Source: Filosporella fistucella (Eukaryota; Ascomycota; Leotiomycetes; Helotiales). From it: 64,000 bases of DNA. Numbering within the stretch: the first letter of the stretch is position 1; each line of letters starts with the position of its first letter. Positions 34,541 through 47,544 of this stretch are shown in pieces. The notes under the pieces are model-generated. The model was given only the letters and a program-made list of their open reading frames with translations. It did no database searches and was not told the origin of the DNA. The position numbers and the translations under genes are program-made. The stretch lies in contig JAQJZZ010000010.1 of assembly GCA_030077755.1 (NCBI GenBank), forward strand, positions 5,394,001 through 5,458,000, given 5' to 3'.

Positions 34541-35917
34541 TTAAACCAAATCCTGATTTGATCTCCCAGTTCCAGTCCTCTGAATAAACGTCTCTACACT
34601 CGACCTATCACTATCTTCCACTCTACTGATCTCAACTGTCTTATGCACATTAATGCCCCCCATACCCGCTGCACTGCTCTTCCTACTACTCAAATAGTCA
34701 TCACCATTTGCCTGTCCAAACGGACTTTTGATACTAGTTACTACGCTTGGAGGAATAGCGACATCGGGATGAAGTTCGATGTTACTTCTTCCCCCATGTG
34801 AAGAGGGGAGTTTCCGATCGTTTTTGTTTTGGAGATAGCCTAGGCGGGAGGACCGCCAGTTGGAGGGGTGAGTACTGGCTCGGCGTTGGCTGCCGCCGGT
34901 GGAGAGCTGGTAGAAGGAGCGGAAGAGGGGGCGGAGAGTTGCTCCTCCGAAGGCCATGATTCCTAGACCGGGTTCAACTGTTGACCAGATTGCTACGTCG
35001 CTGAGGTGCTGTTAGTATGTGTTGATTGAGCAGGGGAATTGACTTACGTGGTTGCGAATAGGAAATCATCGGTCAGGGAGAGGACTTTGATAAAGGGAAC
35101 TCGGATCATGGCTGCTATTCCAGCACTGTTCATTTAGTCAGTTTTGGGTCATTGCTGAGAGGTGGGGTGCTCACAGAAGACCAAGAGCAAGTAAGACTAT
35201 AACGGACGTTTTTGTTCTATTGTTCATCTTGAGGTCCCAGATTAGAGCGATAGGAAGGATACCAAATATCCAATCCGCGGTGAATGATACAGCCGAATGT
35301 GCGATACTAGCATTTGGTACAACGGCTGAACTGATGCAGCGCCCTTTCCCTCCTTCTAATTGATCCCAGAAGTAATGATATGGTTGGCATTGGAAGAGCA
35401 CCAAGAAGAAGTAGAAGGTTGTGAAAACAAGAACCATAAGCGTGGTGCCGTATACTATGTGCTTATGGACTTTCTTAATGCAAATTCGAAGGAGGAAAAC
35501 AGCAATAGAGATTCTGATGAAGAGTGTGGTGATGGCGTAGAAGATCTCGCAGAGCCACCAGTAGTATAGAGCTTTGGGTATGTCGAGAGGGGAAATATCA
35601 GCGACATGGCGTCCTGTGCCATAATGAACGCCGCTTGCTGAACATGCACAGTACGTGGTGAAGAAGATCTGATCGGGGTTAGTGATATAATGATGGCGCA
35701 TCTGTAATCAGCACTGACCAAAGAAATTATAAGTACCACGTCATCTGCTCCCCAGCTCTTGCTGATGAATGTTTTGACATATATCCTCAGACACACAAAC
35801 AACCAAGAGAGTGCTAGAAAGAGACCCAACACACTGACTACAGATGGTCAGCACTCATTCCTCGACAAGCCAGACGAGGAAGAACTCACGCAATTCAGGG
35901 CCACGGTCAACCGGCAT
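34541..35917 (-). CDS. PTH11-like integral membrane protein (fungal rhodopsin/DUF-type 7-TM domain)
   Basis: Five exons, 35917-35890, 35837-35719, 35668-35175, 35125-35048 and 35000-34541 (introns 47-52 nt), give 392 aa. The splices yield an unbroken series of membrane helices: VLGLFLALSWLFVCLRIYVK, DDVVLIISLIFFTTY, YYWWLCEIFYAITTLFIRIS, a helix around MVLVFTTFYFFLVLFQC, the helix ending ALIWDLKM and VIVLLALGLLAGIAAMIR. The tail is a 130-residue hydrophilic cytoplasmic segment. WGADD, the Cys pair CACSASG...CQPYHYFWD and KMNNRTK are typical of the PTH11-related family. Family members are candidate receptors for surface or host cues. Ligand and coupling are unknown. The first exon is very short (28 nt), but its donor and the VLGLF continuation fit. 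Confidence 0.85.
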
Positions 35918-37781
35918 GTTTGCAAGTCATATACTTCTTGTCATAACCTGAGTATCAGAAGATAAAGCACAGATTCTGGAGACAATACCGTCCAAATACT
36001 GGGGAAATGGACAGCTCAGAGTATAAAAACGCCTTCATCGCCTTACCGAGGGAAGCATTTTCCCAACGATGGCTCCGACGTACCGCCGTCACATTTTGCG
36101 TGACATGCAGGAACGGAGGATCACTAGACCAAACCGTTCATCAAGCCATCGGGAACCAAAGATTCGATACCTTTCATCCTCGACTTCTGAGAGGCTGCTT
36201 CGGCGCGCTAGAAGTGTGGGAGAAGTCTTCCGGGAAAACTAAGACTTGCAACTGGATCTTAAGCATTACGCGGTAGATTTCCCTTACAAAGCCTTCTGAT
36301 GGCTCGCATGTATTGTTCCCCTTCTCATCACAACTGTAAGCAGTAGAGGAATGTTGTTTAGAGTTTTGTACTATAGTTTAGTAGTAAATTTTAAAAATGT
36401 AGACTCAATAGCAGAAGCGAATCTGATCAACGTTGTAGAACCTGAAGTCTGGGAAAGTGTGCGATTGGTGGCATTTTGTGGATGCTGTTAATCATTATTG
36501 AGGTTGTGGATCCGCCATTTTGGTGTGTGGAAATTTGAGAAGGAGGCTTCTGGCACATGTTTCTCCTGTATCTTGCATTCAGGAACTTCTGACAGCGGAT
36601 CAATCTGTTGAAGCGGATAAGGTGGAAAGGCACAAGAGACAAGGCATGTAGTTGCTGGAACTTGTTCCGAACCGAGGCTATGTTTTGAGTCGGACTAACT
36701 TTGCTTCTACATCCCGAGATACAGGAACATCGCCAACGAGCCCAGGGCTATCATGATTGATACCGATGCTGTGGCTTGTCTAAAGCGGAATCGATCAAAA
36801 CCGAGAAGACCGAAGAGGGTGTAGGTCGAAAGATGATGGCGGGCTGGTGAGACAACTTCGTCGAGCTACATTCCTGTATGAGAGATGCCCGCAAAGGTGT
36901 GCGCATGTTTCACTGCATTAGTCTATGCTCAATTGCAGCATTGAAAGCCAGCTTTTGAGACCCTGTCTTGTTGCGTCTTGTTCGAAAATATTATCTGTGG
37001 CAGTTACAATGTAGAAATTTTGTCGACTTTCGTGGTCTTTTCGCTTTCGCTTTCGAGATGGTTGTATTCTGCCACATGTTTCAAGGCTTTCTTGATTGAT
37101 GCTAGAACCATTTTGAGTGCGAAGCAAGGCGAGCGCAATTGGTTGTCCTGGTAGTTCACAGATACTTTCGTATCCGCGAGGGAGTTGGAGAGATGTGAGG
37201 ACGTCGTAAGGACGCCGTCAACGCACCGCAACGAGAATATTGCCACATCCCAGTGTCCCAAGGGGCATGTAGGCTCACGGGAATAGGCATATGGAACTTC
37301 ATATTTTGCTTCCAATACACTCTCCTTCGCTCTCAATTTGCCATGGTTTACGCACGCTATCTGACTGGCCTGTGACCGACTTTTTGAGCCACACCATTGC
37401 TACCTACTTGCCCATCGAGTCCGTCACAAACCATGCTCAATGTAAAGAAGCGTGTGATGAAAACTGCAGAAAGAATTGCTGAACTGTAAACAAACAATCG
37501 AAAAAAATTGTGAGATGGCCTTCGTAGTTTGCTCCTCTCCAGGATTGTGGCATGGAAGCCTAAGGTCAAGTCCCGGTCCTTAAGATAGCTTCACTGTTGT
37601 CAAATGTAGTCGGTCTGCTTGGTTCCGGAAAAGTACATGCAATACCAAAGGTATATCTCTAAAACTCATGTGCCTTCTGATCTTCGCAGCTCAGCACAGT
37701 CAGGTACCTACACTCTCACGAATCACGTTGGTACATAAGACTAGATGCCCTCCTCACACACATCGGCTAGTAACTATCTTT

Positions 37782-37812
<31 letters not shown>

Positions 37813-39328
37813 TGGGGATGACCAGGCGTATTTTTCTGATGTCTCCCATCAAGACGGAATTTTTGAAGGCTATTTTGGCATGTCCAGATGGATAATATTT
37901 ACCTACTCATTACCTTCGATTTATTTTGCGGGTGAGGAAGGAGGTGTCAAGATAGCTTCAAAATTTTTGTGTTGCCGCAATTGACCTTGCATTTTCACCT
38001 TACTGAGAAAGTCAATCAACCTTATTATTTTATTGAACAATCTTATGAGCTAAATGCGTTTCACTGCTTTGAATGTTTGAGCTGTCTTTTCATGGTTCGC
38101 GAACCTTGCGTTTCAACGTGATATAGTTAATCAGACAAATAGAGAAATTTGTGAATTTCTTCTTCACTTCTATGATGCCTTCCATGTAGTTGATCAGACT
38201 CAGTTCTTTCTTTCCAGACTCCACATTTTATCGTCATACATTCCTATGAGAACCCTTCACAAGTGCGATTAATCCTCCTTTTCATGAGCCTCTGCCGTGC
38301 ACAAAGGCAATTGTGCTCCTTCACAAAAAGCACCAACCAAACACGGTGACATGCCTCAAAAAATCACTCACACTCTTGGATGACATTTACCAAGCAATCT
38401 CCATGACTTGAAACCAAATATCATTAGATAGCTGACATTGATCGCCTCCTTCTCAAGCCCCAAGTAAAATGCTCACTGACAATTCCCCACAAACCGACCG
38501 TAACCCGATCGGACTTCCAAATTCCGAATCCAGCTCTCGTATCCCCTCAATCCGGAAGTAATCACAAAAATTCCATCGCAACCTCAAGGGAAAAATCAGA
38601 AACATCTCTTACCGCCACCAATCCAACCCCAAAGTCCCAGCACAACGTTTCATCACGTGTACTCCTCCTCCCACAGCAAACAAGACCCCACGCTCATACC
38701 CTACCGTCACATCATCGCAATACGAGCGACAGATCCGAAACCGAGTTCTCCTCGTTGCACCGTGCGTACCTTATCTTGAGTCCCCACGCCAAGCCTGGGG
38801 TTCCTCGCATCTGGTGCTGAAACACAGAACTCTGGGAGGGTTGGGAATAAGGTACGAGGTGCACGGCCGGCGGCGGTGTTGAACTTTGATCTGAGCTCCC
38901 GTGGAGGGAGGGGTCATTCTTGGTTGGGTATCTATCAGGGGAGGTAGGGAAGAGAGCTGTAAGGGTCGAGAAGGCGGTTTTATGTGAGCTGCAGTTGGGA
39001 AGGACGTCATTTTGGATAAATATGTGAGGATTATTGAGGCGTTCATTCTTGTTTCTGCTGGCTTACTGTGTATGAATACCAACGGAGACGGCGTAGCAAA
39101 GCGCATAGATTCAATTACACAGCAGATGAGTCAAAAGGAGAAAATTTATGTTTGAAATCGTGCTTTTCGTTGGTATCATCTGGCCTGTAATGTCTGGCTT
39201 CTATAATTACAATTTTGTATGTCGGTCCCATCCACCCGCAAGCAACCTGCCAATTACTCCCCCATTAAAGCAGTTCTTGCAAGTAGAATCATTAAGTAAC
39301 GCCCCGCCCGATACGCCCATTGAACCCA
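35918..39328. other. Intergenic, 3.4 kb
   Basis: No supportable gene. Short frames (36007-36276, 37004-37336, 38771-39106) lack family features. A (TA)n microsatellite at 37792-37812 is listed separately. The large gap may hold regulatory DNA of the two flanking minus-strand genes. Confidence 0.45.
37792..37812. repeat. (TA)n microsatellite
   Basis: About ten uninterrupted TA dinucleotides. Confidence 0.95.
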
Positions 39329-40201
39329 TTACAACAGTGCTGCGAATCCGACAACTGCTCCTAACAGCGCAGTAACTTCGACTCCCTTGCGGACAGCAGC
39401 GCCGGTGAATTGAGCCGGAGCGCTGGTGGTAGTTGTTGCTGAAGAAGTTGAAGTTGCACTTGAGATCGTAGTAGCACTTGTGGTAGTGGTAGTACTAGTA
39501 TTTCCTCCCTTCGCAGTATCCAAGGTGAAATTGGCGCAAGTAATGCGTGTCTTGTTGCCGAAGTGAAGAACGATAGAGCGATTACCGAAGAAAGAGCCCA
39601 GACCAGGGAGGGTGGAGGCCCAGTCATCAGAATAGGTGGCTGTGAAAGGGTCGCTGGAGATTTTACCGTATTTTCCAGAGAGATCACCTACTTGGCAAGT
39701 TTGAGGGAGGGAAGCATTGCAGGGGGTGGCCTGGGAATGTTAGATGGGAGATACGATGTGTGAGATGAACAAAGGGGATAGCTTACCTCGCCGCGTTGGA
39801 AAGGATCGAGATGAGCAAGAGTGGCAGTGCAGTTTCCTGAGGCAGGGACTGGGGCATCATGGAGATGGTATACTGTAGATCAATTAGCAATAGAATACAC
39901 AGTAGAAGAAGATGAACCTACTGAATGGGCCTCCACTTGTTGGCAAGTTCTCGAAAGAGACGGTGAACTTGACTCCGATGCCATTAGGATTCGCAACAGC
40001 GGAAACCGAACCCTTCACGTTGCCACGAGGATCAGAGGGGTTGAAGAACTCCTTGGTAGGAAGAACTGCAGTGTAGACCACTCCTGGAGGATTGTTCTGG
40101 ACGACGGTAGCGTTTCCCAATGCGCCAGTGACTGGCTCAGAGCTATTTTGCGCGGTGGCGAAAGCAGTCAAGAAGACCGCGATGACTGGTAGAGCGAGCA
40201 T
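39329..40201 (-). CDS. GPI-anchored Cu-only superoxide dismutase-like protein (SOD5 type)
   Basis: Three exons, 40201-39922, 39872-39787 and 39730-39329 (introns 49 and 56 nt), give 255 aa. Residues 1-18 form a signal peptide (MLALPVIAVFLTAFATAQ). The SOD fold keeps the copper ligands His96 and His98 (YHLHD), His114 (AHLDP) and His178 (VLHFG), and the channel Arg184 (TRITC). Cys108/Cys187 and Cys126/Cys134 are likely disulphides. The zinc-site aspartate and electrostatic loop of cytosolic Cu/Zn SODs are not evident, as in Candida SOD5-type Cu-only enzymes. The C-terminus is a Thr/Ser tract followed by a hydrophobic tail (VEVTALLGAVVGFAALL) that fits a GPI signal. The role would be extracellular superoxide dismutation at the wall. 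Confidence 0.87.
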
Positions 40202-42719
40202 CTTGAAGAGGGATACTGAGAGATTTGTTTGTATGTTCGGAGTGAGATACTGCGAGGTTGGGATTAGCCTACTGTACGAGGGTATATCAGCGTGCTGCAA
40301 AGTACGTACCCGTAAGTTCGATGAGAGAATATGAGAATTTTGGAGAAGTCGAAGGTCGAAAGCTTTAAAGAGTTGACCTGATCTTCCCAGACTAAAACGA
40401 ATGTGAATGCGGGAGAAAGAACCAGATTGTCGATTCACAAGTAAAGTGTTATTCACAAAGCCAAGGCTGGGGGAAAAGCATGTAACCGAAGTAATATGAG
40501 TAAACGAAATTCATTTGAACTGCTGCGTGACGGCGTCATATATTAAGTGACAAACGGTACTACATTTCTACCGGATCACTGCAGGAGGTCTTGCAACGCT
40601 TGCTGCGCCCCCTTTGACTTTCAAATGAAGTCCAACCGTTTGTTCGGCACAGAGAGGCGTTGGATGGCAGCTTGCCAGGCCAGCAAAGACAATCATTTGC
40701 AAGATGAAGCAAGGATGCTCAGTTTGTTTCGACCGATGCGAGGACAGGGGCTCCGGAGACCCGATCTTATCTTTGTTTGATGTTTCATCCAGCCCAGTGG
40801 GCTGCTTACTTCAATATCAAGAGGCGCATGTTGTGCACAGCGAAGCGCTTGCAGCCATGATCAGCCGGCGCTTCGTTCTATTATGAAGTGGCTGGACTCG
40901 GTGTCAATAGTCTGTCTTTCTTTGTTATTCTCATGTATGCAGAATGCACGACCGTTTTCCAAATAGTAAAGGTTGGAGAGGAGGGCTGCATGGAAATGTT
41001 GACGGCTGAATACGATGAAGTGACAGACTTGGCATGGAGGCAGGTAAGCAGAGTCGGAGAGGAGGTTGGATACCAAGCTTTTTTTTACCGAACCCCTGAT
41101 CCCCAAGCGTTCACCCTTCAGCATTTGCAGCGAATCATCCGGGAATGCCTGTTGCAAATTAACGCTCCGAGCGCCGGTGATCACAATTGATCAGCAAAAG
41201 ACCTTTTCATTCTTCCAAGATTAACGCTGGGATATCCATATCTAGATTTCGCGAATTCCTCATTTGAACAGAGTGTTTCACCTGTGCTCAGTTGGGATTT
41301 TCCATGGCTGTTGCCTTTAAGCAACAGCTACTGGTCAAGGAAGCGAAGAGGATCGCCAGACGAACTGCTTTTGGTGTGATATAAATATATTACTGCATTT
41401 AGGACTTCATGAGCAACAGCCATTTGCCAATCAACTTGTTGCTCATTTTAAATATTCCAAATATATACTTCACCCATCAGAGAACTCGAGTGCAAGAAAA
41501 GATACACGGCTCTAGCATTTGCCGAATAACGACATATACATTTCGGTTACTGGAGATCCGGACTCCTGGTTTCACCACGGAAGCGTTCATGACATTTCGT
41601 GCAGAAGACGGAACAACTGTCATTCTTTGGCCCGTCGATCTCCGGCAGACAAGCTTTCTGTCATACGCTCAGGACCGTGTGTATTTTGCTCAACGCATGA
41701 ATCTGAAAAAGCTTGTTCAGTCTGATGGCATTAAGAAGGAACTCAATCTACCAAAACCATTTGAAATGGTGAATTCGACTCGGAGAAAGCATGCTGATGC
41801 GAGTGTCCGGAGGGAGAACATGAAGCGTTATTTGTGCCAAGACATTGACAGCTGGCAGGGATGAGGGTCACCTAGTCTTCGTATATAAGGCTGAAGTTGC
41901 CCTCATAATTTGAGGAAGGATTTGCAGTGCGCTGGTCAAGAATTGCCATGTTGGTATGCTGGTAATAAAGTTCGATCAATTTTGGACATTGCTTTGCAAA
42001 TTGGGCATATGGTAACATTAGCCACATCCTGCTATGCGGGGGAGCTGGCAAGGAAGTAAATTGATCCATATTGGGCATATTATATTTTGCCAACGGTCCG
42101 GGAGGGAGGATGCGTTGAGAGAGTGTGATCGAGGATCATTGAGGGATATTTTTGCCAAGTGATGTCACTGTTTCAATAGAATTGGTCATTAGTGGAAAGG
42201 AACGTCATGAATCGAAGAATCAGAGGTGCCCGAAAACTTATATTAACATAAATAGCATAGCGTCCAAGGAGAAAACCAATGCCAATGATGGAATACACGA
42301 GCAGTCGCAATCACCGACCAATCTCTGGAAATGAACGGCAAGCCAGCTCCAGATTGCATGCGTGGCGTTGTGGGGTAGAATCCTGCTGCAGCCAAATCCT
42401 CCCAGCGACTCCAAAATTCCATAAATATCAAACTTTTGAAGAGAAGGAATCATTCCTGCAGTAGAACATCAAACGATTAAAATAGATACAAAATCATGTG
42501 TGAAATCATGTGTTGAAATTGAGACTCTCATTCGCTTGTCAGAGGTGCCCAGCAACATGGAGTTCCAAGACCATCATCGCCAAGAATTGATGCCTCATCA
42601 GTGCCTCACGACAGCATCACCTTAGCTCAGCGGCTCTGCTCAGTACAGCCTCCAGCTCCTCAGCAATCACACCCTATCGAACTCCACACACCAAGAAACG
42701 TCACTCCTTAGCCATCAAG
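40202..42719. other. Intergenic, 2.5 kb
   Basis: A 151-codon plus-strand frame at 41409-41864 (with SYAQDRVYFAQRMNLKKL) could be a genuine but unknown small gene. I cannot support it by family or splice evidence. Nothing else is seen. Confidence 0.35.
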
Positions 42720-43220
42720 ATGAAGCCCGTCGTAGGAGTTATGCAAGCATGGTCATGGTGCGTTGCCCTCGAGTCTGCCAGCCTCGAGTCCTTTTAAATG
42801 CTCGAATCAAAGCTCTACCTAGGTTCTGAAGGCAAAATGCTAATCAAGATCCCAACAGCATCGTCATCTCGGTGTTTGCCATCGTAATTCTCTCTGTCAT
42901 TGGAGCCCTTTTCAAGAAGAATCACCATGCGTTTATGGGCAGCAAAGATGATCCTGTAGATGGGGCTGCTGTAGCTGCAACAGTTTTCTCAGCCGTCATC
43001 GTATATGCTGTACGTCCTATTCCATCCCAACGGATTTCTAAATAGTCACACCATACTCGATTCTTCATCCAATCTCAAACATGGGGCCCTATACTCTTTC
43101 TGCGGATCAAACCTTAGTAAATGGCATACTAACACTTTCCAGATATTCCTCGCAGGCTGCGGATTCCAAGCTTTCCTCCATTACCGCGATAATCGCCGAG
43201 GCGCCATAACTCTCTCATAA
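42720..43220 (+). CDS. V-ATPase Vo subunit f (yeast YPR170W-B / RNASEK family)
   Basis: Three exons, 42720-42757, 42859-43009 and 43143-43220 (introns 101 and 133 nt), give only 88 aa, so simple ORF scans miss it. The start MKPVV and AWSC mirror yeast YPR170W-B (MRPVV, AWCC). The body has two membrane helices (VISVFAIVILSVIGALF and VFSAVIVYAIFLAGCGFQAFL) joined by the polar loop KKNHHAFMGSKDDPVDG, which matches the family's NHESFVGSINDPEDG-like loop. It ends RRGAITLS. The protein is the small membrane subunit f of the vacuolar proton pump and is homologous to animal RNASEK. It acts in vacuole/Golgi membranes. The three phases agree and all splice sites are canonical. Confidence 0.9.
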
Positions 43221-45105
43221 CCTCTTCACCAACACATTACCATAGAGAAGGGACTTGTATTTCTGGGTGGCAGGCGTATGGTGTTTTGTTGTTGTATACT
43301 TTTGAGGTCCAGCGGTGGTTCTGAGAGCGAAGTTTGGAAGGAAACTGGAGGAAATGCATATATAGGGTCGGAGTGAGATGTTGAGGGTGATTATGAATAT
43401 AGAATTGTTGAATTGACAAGTAGGTGGTATGTGTCATATGTGCGAGTTTGTGTTATTGTTCGTGTTCTCATCTATGTCCATATTGGTCAAAGTCAAAGTG
43501 GCCAGGCCTGCAGGACGGCAGTCATATAATTCCTAGGAGCTTTATGATTACTTAAAGAAATGGCTTGGATATTTATACTAATGTATGTACCTCGCACTTG
43601 CGTGGTGGAACTCCTTATCTCTTACTTGTTCTGCAGTCCATCCCTAAGATTCATGGGGCTAGCCCAACTTTTAAATCTGGCAACCGGAAATTGGGAATGC
43701 CTACCACATCCTTCCAAACAAGGTGGATTGATGCTTTGTTATCTCAAACAGAGATACATTCACCTCTTTAAGTGGCATGGGCTCGGGGAAGCCTCGTCTT
43801 GCGAGACATACTTTGCTTCCATCTGCCTAGCGGTATTAGAGCCACGAAACATTACCTTTTCATAGTGGCAAGAAAAGTCGTGTATTTACAAATCAAACTG
43901 TACCATGGTGCCTGAATAACTAGTTTGGACCGTAGTATAGTCCATGAATTAATCACGGCTTTAGATAGCGCTTTCTTTCACTGCCGGAGTCCAGTCATTT
44001 ATACTTCAACACCTTAAAGAGCTGAATTACCATTGCATCCAAGGAGGTGTCTGTTCTTGCAAAGCGGACTGTCCGCCTGTTAAACCCCTTGCCACGCCTA
44101 GATTGTATCTCGTCCAGTTTCAGTGTTGAATAGATAAGAGTACAGCATCAGGAATCAGCAGGCACTACGCCAATCCAAACGAAGCCTACTTTGTCTTCCG
44201 TCTCTTCCTGTAACGGAACTCAAATAGCTGGGATATACCCTTTCTTCCGTGTATTTGCTTTAGATTAGCTTGCATATTTGAACTCCGAAAGAGACTTTCT
44301 ACGCAAAGATCCTTTCTTTACGAAAGGTGTTGATTGAGCCCGCCTACCTATTCTAGAGAAGAGGAAAGGTGTCCAGTGGCATCATATGCTGTCCCTGTCG
44401 GAGAATCATTTGACACAATGAATGATATTATGCAGCACTAGCTTGCCTTATCTTTGATGGTGTGCAGAAAGTATGTTTGCGTTGTAATGGCAGCTGGAAA
44501 ACCAATCCTCATCACGCTCCGGCAACTTTCGTTGAGATCCTATTTGCGCCAAGCACAATCGGAGTTCTCTCACATCAGAGAGGGCTTCAAGATTCTTTGG
44601 TCAATCTTCCGGTCAATAATCGCTGCTTTTTTGGGAGCACGCCATTCTGATGATTCACTGTGAGTGCTAGACCGACCCGCTATCCATTCATGAGTAGTTT
44701 TCACTTTGGGGATGATAGCCTCACCTTTCTTAGAAGCATCTTCAAATGATCACTGACCTATTCACAGATCACCAGCAACAACCATTGCGTCGGATTATTC
44801 CTTTATTGGTTCTATTTGATCCATTGGTATAGCAAGTCAATGCAATCCCAGCCTGTGACTGGTGAGATCTGATACCTGCTCTGTGCAAGAAAGGACACTG
44901 ATATAATTAGTTCCCAGCAACGCATGTCGACGCTTGAAAATTCCCACCTCCCGCAGCGATATACGCCAAGCAATTCGCCATATATGCTAGCAACCATCTT
45001 TGATAACGCCAATGCAAATCATATCCGCCATCCTTTCGTTTCGACACAATATAAGAATCTTCCCCGGAAGACACATATCTACCAAACTATTGGTCAACCA
45101 CGAAT
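43221..45105. other. Intergenic, 1.9 kb
   Basis: No supportable gene. Frames at 43560-43865 and 44454-44663 overlap others in different frames and show no family pattern. Confidence 0.45.
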
Positions 45106-47476
45106 TCAGTTGCCATTGACACGTTCCCTCTCTTTGCGAGAACGGAACCAATTCATAAAGCTGGCCCGCTTGCGAGTCTCCTTCTGAGTTGTCTTTTCTT
45201 CTAAAACTCCAACCTCATCGCTTGAAGATTGCGGATTTCCACGGGATGAGCTTCGCTCGGTTTGACCACTTCGCCGGGCTTTCCGGTCAGCTTCATAACG
45301 AAGGATGTCCCTAGCAGCTTGACGCAGTTCTTCCGGGTCCGGCTGGGTTGATGAAAGACCGTTCAAGTCAGCATTTACTGCTTTCGCTACCTTGCGTCCT
45401 CCAAGTTTGATGCCTAGACCAGCGCTTGGTTTTACTCCAGTTCCAGGACGTCCAGGAGTATCGGAAGGCACTTTAATGTCAGAAACTCCAGTGCTAGAGC
45501 TTGAATTAGTAGAAATTCCAGTCTTACGAGCTCCGTTGTCAGGAAATCTAGAATCTGTGTATTTTATACCATTCGACTTTGGTCCATTGCTTGCTTGCAC
45601 ACCGATGGTTGAGAGTGCTCCCTCGCTTGGGTGATGTGCAATAACACCAGGGCGGGCGTGATGATCATAGAAAGAGCGCTTGGGAACCAATGGCTTTTTG
45701 GGAGCTCCTGGAATGCTTGGAGTGCTAGCGATTCGTCTCATAGGTGGGGTAGTCGTTGGTAATGATTGTGTTTGAACCTTGCTAGTGTCTGGCATTGAAC
45801 CCTGGAAACCGCTATCATTGCTCGTTTTAACTTCCAGATCGAGGTTCAAAGAGTGCTGATCGTCAACTGAAGGGATATCCACCTCGAGGAAAACCACCTC
45901 GAGGAATTCAAGGAACTTCTCAATCTCCCCCAATGTTGTCATGGCGCCAAGGCTAACTCTTACTACGCCAGTTGGCTTGCCGTGCAGAATTTCAAGTTTT
46001 GCATCGCCGCATCGATGTCCCGCAGACCAATTCCTCTTGAATTGCCATGGTTCGACTTGAAGATATGTTGATATCCCCCCAGAGTTACAGAGTCCACCGG
46101 ACCGGAGATATATTTGCCGTGCATTTGCCAGGGCCTCTACCTGAGAGTGTCCAACATATGTTCCATCGGAGTGAAGAACGTTGAAGGCAATCGTAGCGCC
46201 TTGCGTGAGAGCATCACCATATACGGACTTGTCTGGGCCTTCATTATAAATATGGCACACTGGCGTGCCGTTACCGTGGTATAGGCTCGTCATTCCCTGA
46301 TATAAGCGGAACGAGAGGAATGAAGTATGCTGAGAGATACAATGCATCGATGTGAACAGGTCAAGGTGGACATCTATAGCAATTCCCAAATTGAGAATCC
46401 TATTTTCATGGTTAGGATTGATCAACAACTTTCCGATTCTACTCACGAAAGGAATGGAAGCGTGCCGTCCTCTAGGCCATCATGTATGGTGCTTTGCTTT
46501 CTCTGTACTGTTGCTTCACTGATATTGTGTTAGAAATGTGCTGACGCGTTCCTGTTACATATGGAATACTTGCTGGATAACGGTCACACTATCAACAGTC
46601 CCACCCCCAAAGTACTTTCTCCATGAAAGTATGTGGCCGGAATCTTTACGAACAATCAAGGCACCAATATGAGGAGAACCAAAGATCTTGTAGAACGACA
46701 CAGCTGTAAAGTCCGCAGCTGCATCTGGGTCGCTTAGGTCCAATTGTGTTGTGGTTGCCAAAGCCGCCGCATCCAACAGCGAGTATGTGTTTTGGTGCTG
46801 TGGGAGATTGGATTGTCTAAGTTGTCTGATCCAATCCAATGGTAGTCGTCGTCCAGTCATATTTGATTGGCCTGGATAAGCAAACAGGCCTGGGAGACCA
46901 TTAACGTTATCTTCATCGACGCCAAATCCATCGAGCCAGTCCTCGACCTCTTCATCGCTTGCAAAACACCGATGAGTTCCATTAGTCAACTCTCGAACTC
47001 CAACAACGCTTGTGTGAGCATCTCGGTGGTATCCATACCAGAAGTTCTTTCCTGGTGTGCTTTTTGCGGCGAGATCCTGGAAGCTCTCGGCCACCAGTTT
47101 GATAGCTGCTGTAGCATTGGCAACAAAGATCAAGTCGAAGTGTTCCGGGTCCGCCCGGAAAAACTTCAATGTCTGCTCTCTTACAAAATCGACTACTTCG
47201 CCGGACAGTTTAGCTGGTGCTGATGCGGAATGGGGGTTGCCGTAAAGATTGTTGAAGATGCTTTCGTTTAATTTTTCCAAGGCGGACCTGTTAGGTACTG
47301 TAGCTCCAGCATGATCAAGGTACACTTTGTCTAAAGGCACCAATACATCAGTATTCGGTCTTGGTATTTGGCAAGGGTTGAGGGCGGGTTGCGGCTGGGT
47401 TGGGGTGCAGATTCGTACCTTTGAGCTGCGGATACTGGTGATCTCGCCAGGCCTCAATCCCCTGATTGTACTTCAT
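45106..47476 (-). CDS. Molybdenum-cofactor-sulfurase-like class V aminotransferase without a MOSC domain
   Basis: Four exons, 47476-47419, 47330-46559, 46518-46447 and 46399-45106 (introns 88, 40 and 47 nt), give 731 aa. Exon 1 supplies MKYNQGIEAWRDHQYPQLK, and the join makes the family motif KVYLDHAGA. The PLP-binding Lys is K234 in SFYKIFGSPHIG. NPHSAS, HTSVVG and LEDGTLPFLS are further conserved blocks, and RSGGLCNSGG holds a Cys at the place of the sulfurase's cysteine loop. Full Moco sulfurases (HxB, MOCOS) carry a C-terminal MOSC domain. Here, after about residue 480, there is instead a Ser/Pro-rich tail ending in a basic segment (RKRASFMNWFRSRKERE). It is therefore probably a paralogue or a Cys-desulfurase-like enzyme, not the sole sulfurase. 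The function is inferred. Confidence 0.83.
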
Positions 47477-47544
47477 ACTGAGGATCCACTCTGTATCTTG
47501 GTGACACCCGATAGAGAGGGCAGGTTTTGTTTTGCTTTTAGAGT

